Source: [Eubacterium] saphenum
Lineage (GTDB): Bacteria > Bacillota > Clostridia > Peptostreptococcales > Anaerovoracaceae
Length of the DNA stretch: 5,477 nucleotides
Direction: 5' to 3'
Assembly: GCA_004555725.1 (NCBI GenBank)
Contig: SFHC01000037.1
Location: 1 to 5,477, forward strand
The notes under the pieces are model-generated. The model was not told the DNA's origin, did not search any database, and saw nothing but the letters and a program-made list of their open reading frames with translations. The position numbers and the translations under genes are program-made. Of the stretch, positions 1 to 5,025 are shown in pieces (position 1 is the stretch's first letter; every line of letters begins with the position of its first letter).

Positions 1-197
1 ATACTCAGGGAGATCTGCGTCCAATCTGCTGGTATTCAGTATACCGGTGTCAATTGACCAGTTTTGCGTAAATGGACGCAGATCAATGCCATTCAGGCAT
101 CCGGAACCGATGGGATTTGAGTCCAAAGTGAAGGTATTCAGTATACCGCCGCTATTTATTTCCTTTTTCTTCTTTGGACGTAAATCCCTTCCTCAAT
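1..197. repeat. Left part of 102-bp-period tandem array (units L1, L2)
   Basis: Two complete 65-bp units are visible. L1 spans 16-80, from TGCGTCCA (16-23) to TGGACGCA (73-80). L2 spans 118-182, from TGAGTCCA (118-125) to TGGACGTA (175-182), each end carrying one change from the consensus. Unit starts are 102 bp apart, with a 37-bp linker at 81-117 that contains a small hairpin (ATGCC, 5-nt loop, GGCAT). Each unit has GGTATTCAGTATACC 15 bases after its start. L1 also contains the perfect palindrome GTCAATTGAC. The linker after L2 keeps similarity to its right-hand counterpart as far as 197, and no unit follows at the expected position 220. Positions 1-15 are the end of the preceding linker, so the array probably extends to the left of the window. 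The last 42 bases (156-197) are also the 3' end of the DUF169 gene. Confidence 0.85.
16..197 (+). repeat. Long direct repeat, left copy (about 92% identical to 5230-5411)
   Basis: Aligned without gaps to 5230-5411 at a constant offset of 5214 bp, this stretch differs at about 15 of 182 positions by hand count. The identity includes the parts that vary between other units (the interior of the 65-bp units and the 37-bp linker). L1-L2 and R3-R4 are therefore copies of one two-unit block, closer to each other than to R1 or R2. The pair flanks the whole DUF169-arsM-MBL-cyclo-ligase block in the same orientation. Confidence 0.85.
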
Positions 198-1019
198 CTT
201 TTTCCATGACTCCGATGTCAGGCAGCTTTTCTCCGGATCTTTTATCAGAGTCTCCCACAGTTGATAAGGCATTGTAAGCGTCAGGTATCTGCTCAGTGCT
301 TTTGTCCTCTGGGAGATGTCAAACAATCCCATGACCGCTTTCGGTTCATCCTTTTCTGCCTCTGCCGCTGCAAACATTATGGACTGACAGGCGGAGCAGT
401 AAGGCGCGATCACATTCTGCGCGCGTCCGTTATGCGCTCCCAGCAGGATGACCAGTGCAGAAAGCTGATCCGGATCCGCGTAAATCCAGACCAGATCCGG
501 GTTTCCTAATGTTTCTCTCCGGCTGAGCGGGGCAAAGACGACTCTCGGATATCCTTTTTCCGAATACGGAAGGGATGTTCTCCAGATTCCTGCCAGCTCT
601 TCTGTGCAGAAAAACCGCTCCCCCTCTTTCATAAAAGCTGGAACATCTGCATCTTCACCATAACCCTGCGAAAGCATTTTATCCATGTCCGGCCTCATTC
701 TTGAGAATCCATCTCCAAAGCAACATCCGACCGCTCCGCCCGGACAGGTGCAGCTTTTATTATCGATCGAAACAATTTTTCCCCTCGCCGCTGCGTTAAT
801 AAATGGAACCACGCAGTTATGCGGCCTGACTGGAACCTCTGTATCTGCCTTAATAGATATATTCCCAAGATATATCCCTACTGGCTCCAGATCAAGGTGA
901 AGACGATTCAGTATTTCTTTGCTTTCTCTTCCCGCTGGGCAGATTTCACGGTTCTTCTCATTCTTACTTCTTAACCCAACAGTTATAGTATTCAAATTTT
1001 CGACATGTTCTTTCAACAT
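156..1019 (-). CDS. DUF169 (ArCR) family protein, function unknown
   Basis: This encodes a 287-residue soluble protein that I assign to the DUF169 family from its overall pattern: LEPVGIYLG near residue 45, a cysteine-rich CTCPGG...GCCFG block at 90-102, YCSACQS at 207-213 and the late GLFDISQRTK segment at 231-240. The biochemical role of the family is not established. The ten cysteines suggest metal, cluster or thiol chemistry, but that is inference. I chose ATG at 1019 because AAGGAA lies about 8 nt upstream. The longer frame opens with TTG at 1067 and ATG at 1064, and its nearest AGGAG is 17 nt from that ATG. No signal peptide or membrane helix is seen. The gene is divergent from arsM. 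Its last 13 codons and stop lie inside the left repeat, giving a basic tail (VQRRKRK) that is unlikely to be native to the family. No terminator is visible downstream. Confidence 0.8.
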   Translation of the reverse strand: MLKEHVENLNTITVGLRSKNEKNREICPAGRESKEILNRLHLDLEPVGIYLGNISIKADTEVPVRPHNCVVPFINAAARGKIVSIDNKSCTCPGGAVGCCFGDGFSRMRPDMDKMLSQGYGEDADVPAFMKEGERFFCTEELAGIWRTSLPYSEKGYPRVVFAPLSRRETLGNPDLVWIYADPDQLSALVILLGAHNGRAQNVIAPYCSACQSIMFAAAEAEKDEPKAVMGLFDISQRTKALSRYLTLTMPYQLWETLIKDPEKSCLTSESWKKIEEGIYVQRRKRK

Positions 1020-1145
1020 AATTGATTTCCTTTCTTCCCAATCTGAAAATGCTCGTACAATCATCAAGTATGAATGAGAAACTCCTGCAGGCCCGCAGCT
1101 GACACAGTTCCCGTCACTAAAATCCAGATCGTTCTCATGTGAATT

Positions 1146-1175
1146 ATTCTATACGATTTTGTATTTCTATTCCAA
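1146..1175 (-). promoter_or_regulatory. Probable promoter of the DUF169 gene
   Basis: On the minus strand, TTGGAA (1170-1175) is followed after 16 bp by TATAGA (1148-1153), or after 18 bp by TAGAAT (1146-1151). Either reading is a fair sigma-A-type promoter. It would start transcription near 1138 and leave a leader of about 120 nt before the ATG at 1019. Confidence 0.45.
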
Positions 1176-1211
1176 CTATCTCCATTATTTTCCTGATATT
1201 TCCGCACCCAG

Positions 1212-1228
1212 TATCGAATAATTCAATA
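1212..1228. promoter_or_regulatory. Imperfect dyad between divergent promoters, possible operator
   Basis: TATCGAAT-A-ATTCAATA pairs at 7 of 8 arm positions around the central A. It lies between the outward-facing promoter candidates of the DUF169 gene and arsM, where a repressor could act on both. Its A/T-rich form and size are compatible with an ArsR/SmtB-type operator, but no regulator gene is in the window and the assignment is inference. Confidence 0.3.
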
Positions 1229-1244
1229 TCTTCCCCTTGCCCTT

Positions 1245-1277
1245 TTGCTTTTTGTCGAAAGGGAAATATAGTAGAAT
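1245..1277 (+). promoter_or_regulatory. Candidate arsM promoter
   Basis: TTGCTT (1245-1250) and TATAGT (1267-1272) are 16 bp apart. An overlapping reading uses TTGTCG (1252-1257) with TAGAAT (1272-1277), but that spacer is only 14 bp. Either gives a short leader of about 30-40 nt before arsM. The -35 is weak, as expected for a gene that may be derepressed by metalloid. Confidence 0.35.
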
Positions 1278-1316
1278 GATAAGCAGAATGAATCTATCTC
1301 ACAGGAGGATATGAAA

Positions 1317-2378
1317 ATGAGTGATACACAGCATACACATGAAATGGTAAAGGAATATTACAGCAGCGCGAGCACGGAGAACGACGGCCATCTGGCTACA
1401 TCTGTCTGCTGCTGTTCCTCGCACGGGATGAGCGATCAGGTGAAGGCGATTGCTTCGCAGCTGCCGGATGAAATCCTGACGAAATACTACGGTTGCGGCT
1501 CTCCTCTGCCGGACGCGCTGGAAGGCTGCACGGTGCTGGATCTCGGATGCGGAACGGGACGCGACTGCTATGTTGCATCTAAACTGGCAGGTCCAAACGG
1601 CCGCGTGATCGGCATCGACATGAACGATGATCAGCTGGCGATTGCCAACAAGTATAAACAGGAGATGGCCGAAAAATGGGGATTCGACAACATCGAATTT
1701 AAAAAGGGATATATCGAGGACCTGAGAAGCGCAGGAATTGAGGACTCTTCCGTAGATGTCGTCATTTCCAACTGCGTCATCAATCTTGCAGATGAGAAGC
1801 AGAAGGTCTTTGCTGAGATCTGGCGTGTCCTGAAAAACGGCGGAGAGCTGTACTTCAGTGATATTTTTGCGGACAGGAGAGTTCCGGATGAGATCAATCA
1901 TGATCCTGTTCTGCTCGGTGAGTGTCTCGGCGGCAGCATGTACGTGGAGGATTTCCGCCGTATGCTGTATAAAACAGGCTGGAACGACTACCGGGTCGTA
2001 TCCTGCACACCGGCTCCGATCAACAATAAGGACGTGGAAGCTAAGATCGGCAATATCGGATACACTTCAGACACAATCCGCGCCGTCAAGCTTCCGGAGT
2101 ACATCGAGGACGCAGCAGAGAACTACGGCCAGTTCGTTCGTTACAACGGCGGCATCGAGGAGCACGAGCACAGCTGGGATCTGGATATGAACCACCGTTT
2201 CTATAAGGATCTTCCTGTTGCCGTTTCCGGAAACACCTGCGCCATGCTCGAGCACACAAGATTCAGCAAGTATTTTACGATTTTCGGGGACCGGAGCCAT
2301 CATTTCGGCTGGTTTGAGGAACCGGAGGGCTGCTGCGGCGAGGATGACGGATCCGGCGACAGCGGATGCTGCTGCTAG
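1317..2378 (+). CDS. arsM: Arsenite S-adenosylmethionine methyltransferase ArsM
   Basis: This cytoplasmic enzyme transfers methyl groups from S-adenosylmethionine to trivalent arsenic, giving mono-, di- and trimethylated arsenicals. In numbering from the upstream ATG at 1311, the Rossmann SAM-binding motif is DLGCGTGRD (77-85), with GIDMND at 101-106 as the acidic strand. The four arsenic-handling cysteines of characterised ArsM proteins (C44, C72, C174 and C224 in the algal enzyme) correspond to C34 in SVCCCSS, C62 in YYGCGSPLP, C155 in ISNCVINL and C205 in GECLGGS. Spacings of 28 and 50 residues for the first and last pairs match exactly. The tail has GCCGEDD and ends in three cysteines, so it may hold extra As(III). 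AGGAGG at 1303-1308 lies 8 nt before ATG 1317 but only 2 nt before ATG 1311, so I prefer 1317 (353 aa). No arsR or efflux gene is adjacent, so it looks like a stand-alone detoxification gene. Confidence 0.95.
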   Translation: MSDTQHTHEMVKEYYSSASTENDGHLATSVCCCSSHGMSDQVKAIASQLPDEILTKYYGCGSPLPDALEGCTVLDLGCGTGRDCYVASKLAGPNGRVIGIDMNDDQLAIANKYKQEMAEKWGFDNIEFKKGYIEDLRSAGIEDSSVDVVISNCVINLADEKQKVFAEIWRVLKNGGELYFSDIFADRRVPDEINHDPVLLGECLGGSMYVEDFRRMLYKTGWNDYRVVSCTPAPINNKDVEAKIGNIGYTSDTIRAVKLPEYIEDAAENYGQFVRYNGGIEEHEHSWDLDMNHRFYKDLPVAVSGNTCAMLEHTRFSKYFTIFGDRSHHFGWFEEPEGCCGEDDGSGDSGCCC

Positions 2379-2479
2379 ACCATGCAGGGGTTGATTGTTG
2401 GACAAAATTCACCCGGCAAGGTTCATACCGATAAGATTACCGGCGCCGTCCTCTGATAATGAATCGAAAATTATTCCGT

Positions 2480-2528
2480 GGCTGCTGCATGGAGCTGAAA
2501 ATCAAACTTCATTCAGCAGCCGTTTTTT
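2480..2528 (+). terminator. Rho-independent terminator downstream of arsM
   Basis: GGCTGCTG (2480-2487) pairs with CAGCAGCC (2514-2521). The stem continues past one mismatch with ATGGAG (2489-2494) against CTTCAT (2507-2512), including one G-U pair, and leaves a 12-nt loop. A run of six T follows at 2523-2528. It is about 100 bp past the arsM stop, leaving a 3' untranslated stretch (2379-2479) in which I see no gene. A 62-codon frame across this hairpin is most likely chance. Confidence 0.75.
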
Positions 2529-2635
2529 CAACGCCCCTCATCGGAAACAGCTGGAAAATCCTCTGCATTTCAATCTCTTATGATTCTTTACAAAAATTTA
2601 TTCTTTAAAATACACGCAATTCCCTCTTTTCAGGT

Positions 2636-2641
2636 TATAAT
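2636..2641 (+). promoter_or_regulatory. -10 box (TATAAT) for the small ORF/MBL transcript
   Basis: A consensus TATAAT stands in A/T-rich DNA after the arsM terminator. No convincing -35 hexamer lies 16-18 bp upstream and there is no TGn extension, so strength is uncertain. Transcription would begin near 2648, giving a leader of about 155 nt before the MBL gene and almost no leader before the small ORF at 2661. Confidence 0.4.
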
Positions 2642-2660
2642 ATAGATACAACAGAACAGG

Positions 2661-2789
2661 ATGCAGAAACAGAAGGGTGTTCTAAGCAATTACCACGATT
2701 ATTGGGCGGATTCCAATGCAAAGACATCGCATTGGAAGGTTCGTAAATACCTTGCAGGCATGAGATTATGCCGCGAACATCCATATTGA
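2661..2789 (+). CDS. Possible small ORF (42 aa) upstream of the MBL gene
   Basis: ATG at 2661 opens a 42-codon frame ending at TGA 2787-2789, 13 nt before the MBL frame. The predicted peptide is basic and aromatic-rich (it contains NYHDYWADS and HWKVRKYLAGM) and has a more protein-like composition than the shadow frames around it. There is no spaced Shine-Dalgarno sequence, although AGG directly abuts the ATG. Given a start site near 2648 it could be translated from a nearly leaderless message. I do not recognise the peptide. It may be a real small protein, a leader peptide coupling to the MBL gene, the remnant of a larger gene, or chance. The perfect hairpin at 2711-2737 lies within it, which could mean the conserved element is RNA structure instead. 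Confidence 0.3.
   Translation: MQKQKGVLSNYHDYWADSNAKTSHWKVRKYLAGMRLCREHPY
2711..2737 (+). promoter_or_regulatory. Perfect 9-bp hairpin in the MBL leader
   Basis: TTCCAATGC (2711-2719) and GCATTGGAA (2729-2737) are exact inverted repeats around a 9-nt loop. A second, smaller hairpin follows: GGCAT (2757-2761), 6-nt loop, ATGCC (2768-2772). No T-tract follows either, so neither is a simple terminator. They lie in the leader between the TATAAT box and the MBL gene. I cannot match them to a known riboswitch. Confidence 0.4.
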
Positions 2790-2802
2790 AGCCTTTTGGG
2801 AG

Positions 2803-4254
2803 GTGGTTCCCATTTCACGCAAAATGCTGAATGAGAAGATAACGGTACGCTGCGCAGGCATGGCATCCACAGATGTCACAGGATCCTGCTACCTGGTAGA
2901 ATGTCCGACCGGAGAAAAGATTCTGCTGGACTGCGGTATTTATCAATCAGGAAATATTACAGAAGCGTACAAAATCAACCACAGGCGATTTCCATTCAAA
3001 CCTAAGGAAATTACAGCAGTAATCATATCTCATCTTAACGCGGACCATTTCTGCCTGCTGCCTGAATTTGCAGCAGAAGGCGGCACATGTCCATATTATA
3101 TCTCTGATGAAAGCGTCGAGTTCGTCCGGCCAATTCTGGAAGATTCTGCACGGATCATGGAACGAGACGCCAGAATCCTGTCAAAAAAGAACGGCTGCGA
3201 GCACCGCCCGGTTTACGATATGAGCGACGTTACCGTGTCCCGCTCCCATTTTCGCGGATGCAGGGAAAATACCATTCACCAGATTACGGATAATGTCCGT
3301 TTCCGTCTGGTCCCTGCTGGCCACATCTTCGGCTCCTGCCAGATTGAACTCTATATTACACTGCCGTCCAGGTCGGTAAAAAAAATCTGTTATACAGGCG
3401 ACCTGGGGAACTCCTTGTTCGAGCAGCCTTTTGTCGAACCTTATGAACCGATGGTAAAATGTTCCATGTTAATCGGAGAAACAACATATAATGATCCGAA
3501 GCGTTCGGCCAAGGCGTGCCAGCGCAGGAAAGATCTCGACCTGATCGAGAAAACAATCCGCGAGGTATGCGAGGAAAATCACGGAATAGTCTTAATTCCA
3601 ACATTTGCAATGCAGAGAACAGAAACGATGCTCTATATGCTGTGGAAAATCTTTCATGAGGATAAGTCATTCAAAATTCCTGTCGTCATCGATTCACCGC
3701 TGGCTGTAAAATTACTCGACTGCTTCAGCAGAAGCCTGACCGGAGAATGGAAGAAGAAGTTTGATGAAATGATGGAGTGGAACAATCTCCGAATCATCAA
3801 AGACCGTGAGGAAAGCCTCGCCTGCATTGCGGATCCATCGCCGAAAGTGGTCTGTTCGGCATCCGGCATGCTGAGCCAGGGACGATCGGTGCAGTATCTG
3901 AAGGAAATCCTTCCGCGTAAAAACTGCTGCATTCTCACCTGCGGCTACATGGTTGAAGACAGTCTCGGCTGGAAAATCAAACATCGTTCTGAAAAAATCC
4001 TGACAATCGATCACAAATCATGCCGGTGCCGCTGCAGCGTCAAAAATCTGGAAAGTTTCAGCAGCCACGCACAGTATCAGCAGCTCATCGATACATACGT
4101 CGACGCCTCCGAGCGCGGGTGCGAACTGATCTGGCTGGTGCACGGCGACCAGGGAAAACTGAATTTCAAAGCGGACCTGGAGAAACGGATTTCCAAAATC
4201 TGCAAAACAACACGAGTCGTTGCAACCAACCGGGACACGGTGGCGCACCTCTGA
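2803..4254 (+). CDS. MBL-fold/beta-CASP protein, probable RNA nuclease
   Basis: The order of motifs is that of the CPSF73/RNase J-like beta-CASP group (COG1236 type), cytoplasmic hydrolases that cut or trim RNA. From GTG 2803 (483 aa), motif 1 is LLDCG with D43, motif 2 is SHLNADH (76-82), motif 3 is H174 in PAGHIFGS and motif 4 is D200 in YTGDLGN. The beta-CASP motifs are E226 in GETTYND, H422 in SSHAQ and H447 in VHGD, with SASGMLSQGR at 352-361 also typical. Motif 2 normally reads HxHxDH, and here the second histidine is N79, so one zinc ligand is missing. The start is uncertain: GGAGGTG (2799-2805) overlaps the GTG, sits 6 nt before an in-frame ATT (2812) and 18 nt before ATG 2824. Homology seems to begin just after that ATG. 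The gene is probably monocistronic or coupled to the small ORF. It converges on the cyclo-ligase gene. Confidence 0.85.
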   Translation: MVPISRKMLNEKITVRCAGMASTDVTGSCYLVECPTGEKILLDCGIYQSGNITEAYKINHRRFPFKPKEITAVIISHLNADHFCLLPEFAAEGGTCPYYISDESVEFVRPILEDSARIMERDARILSKKNGCEHRPVYDMSDVTVSRSHFRGCRENTIHQITDNVRFRLVPAGHIFGSCQIELYITLPSRSVKKICYTGDLGNSLFEQPFVEPYEPMVKCSMLIGETTYNDPKRSAKACQRRKDLDLIEKTIREVCEENHGIVLIPTFAMQRTETMLYMLWKIFHEDKSFKIPVVIDSPLAVKLLDCFSRSLTGEWKKKFDEMMEWNNLRIIKDREESLACIADPSPKVVCSASGMLSQGRSVQYLKEILPRKNCCILTCGYMVEDSLGWKIKHRSEKILTIDHKSCRCRCSVKNLESFSSHAQYQQLIDTYVDASERGCELIWLVHGDQGKLNFKADLEKRISKICKTTRVVATNRDTVAHL

Positions 4255-4317
4255 TTGTATTACCTTTAACCTTTACTACGGCTCTCATCACGAGTACATC
4301 TGCAAGCTGCTTCCCGG

Positions 4318-4355
4318 CGGGCCGGCCAGAAGGAACAGACCGGTCTGCCAGCCCG
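4318..4355. other. Nested palindromes between convergent genes
   Basis: CGGGCCGG (4318-4325) can pair with CCAGCCCG (4348-4355), with one wobble. The loop contains the perfect 12-bp palindrome CAGACCGGTCTG (4336-4347). It sits between the ends of the MBL and cyclo-ligase genes, where a two-way terminator is expected. The T-content after the stem is poor on the plus strand (TATTT) and absent on the minus strand, so terminator function is only possible. Confidence 0.3.
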
Positions 4356-4370
4356 TATTTACAGTCTATT

Positions 4371-4952
4371 CTACGGACGAATAATCCCGTTTTCCGAAAC
4401 CACGATATCCATCTCCAAATCATGATCCTCAACCGGAACATCTTCACGCATGATATTTTCCCGGCAGAGGATCGCACGCACGGCATGAGACCGGTTCAGG
4501 TAACGGTCATAGAAACCGCCTCCGAATCCCAGTCTTCTGCCGTCATGACTGCATGTGCAGCATGGAACGACGGCAAGCTGGAATGAGGCCGGATCCATCT
4601 GCGGGCAGGATTTCCGCGGTTCCAGGATTCCCCAGGTTCCCGGCTCCAGATCATCCTTCAGTGAACGGATCCTGTATGCCTCCATATGTCCCAGTTCAAG
4701 GCAGCGCGGGACGCCAACCGCCTTGCCGTCTTTCAGCATCTGTTCAATCAGCGAATGCGTATCCACTTCTGTATTCATGCTGACAAAGCAGAAAATCGAC
4801 TCTGCATTCCGATACTCTGGAAGAGACAGGATATTTTCCATAATTTTACTGTCCGCTTCTTTGCAGTATTCCGGATCCAGCGCGGCAACGGCCTTTTTCA
4901 CTGCCGCACGGATCTTTTTTTTCTGTTGTTTAATCATCTGAGGATCACTCAT
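4371..4952 (-). CDS. 5-formyltetrahydrofolate cyclo-ligase (MTHFS)
   Basis: This enzyme converts 5-formyltetrahydrofolate to 5,10-methenyltetrahydrofolate using ATP, returning a storage folate to one-carbon metabolism in the cytoplasm. The 193-aa length is normal for the family (E. coli YgfA/Fau, B. subtilis YqgN). The basic N-terminal helix with KKKIR (11-15), MNTEVDT (59-65), GILEP (108-112), the nucleotide/substrate loop GRRLGFGGGFYDRYL (138-152) and the C-terminal VPVEDHDLEMDIVVSENG (172-189) are all characteristic. VPCCTC (129-134) is richer in cysteine than most members. ATG 4952 is supported by AAAGGAA (complement of 4961-4967) 8 nt upstream. Only about 70 bp separate the start from the right repeat array, so its promoter must be in that gap or inside the array. 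The best -10 guess, CATAAT on the minus strand (5051-5056), lies within unit R1 and has a poor -35. Confidence 0.95.
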   Translation of the reverse strand: MSDPQMIKQQKKKIRAAVKKAVAALDPEYCKEADSKIMENILSLPEYRNAESIFCFVSMNTEVDTHSLIEQMLKDGKAVGVPRCLELGHMEAYRIRSLKDDLEPGTWGILEPRKSCPQMDPASFQLAVVPCCTCSHDGRRLGFGGGFYDRYLNRSHAVRAILCRENIMREDVPVEDHDLEMDIVVSENGIIRP

Positions 4953-5025
4953 GATAATCTTTCCTTTCGTTACCCCTGCATTCGGACACAGAGCAGTGCT
5001 GCATGGCCGCCGCCACCCCGGAACT

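Noticed and set aside
16..182. Integron attC sites or an insertion sequence
   Set aside because: There are no GTTRRRY/RYYYAAC core sites, no integrase or transposase frame and no target-site duplication. The inverted 8-mers repeat at a fixed period instead of bounding a mobile gene.
1020..1067. Longer DUF169 start at TTG 1067 or ATG 1064
   Set aside because: The nearest Shine-Dalgarno-like sequence is 17 nt away, while ATG 1019 has AAGGAA at about 8 nt and gives a usual N-terminus.
1086..1098. Palindromic CCTGCAGG area in the DUF169 leader as a terminator or riboswitch
   Set aside because: Only short stems can be drawn and there is no T-run or known aptamer pattern.
1299..1901. 200-aa minus-strand frame opposite arsM
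   Set aside because: It is a shadow of the high-confidence arsM gene, with no ribosome site or recognisable domain. The same applies to the other frames inside arsM, the MBL gene and the cyclo-ligase.
2395..2583. 62-codon plus-strand frame after arsM
   Set aside because: It runs through the arsM terminator hairpin and T-run, has no ribosome site and has unlikely composition.
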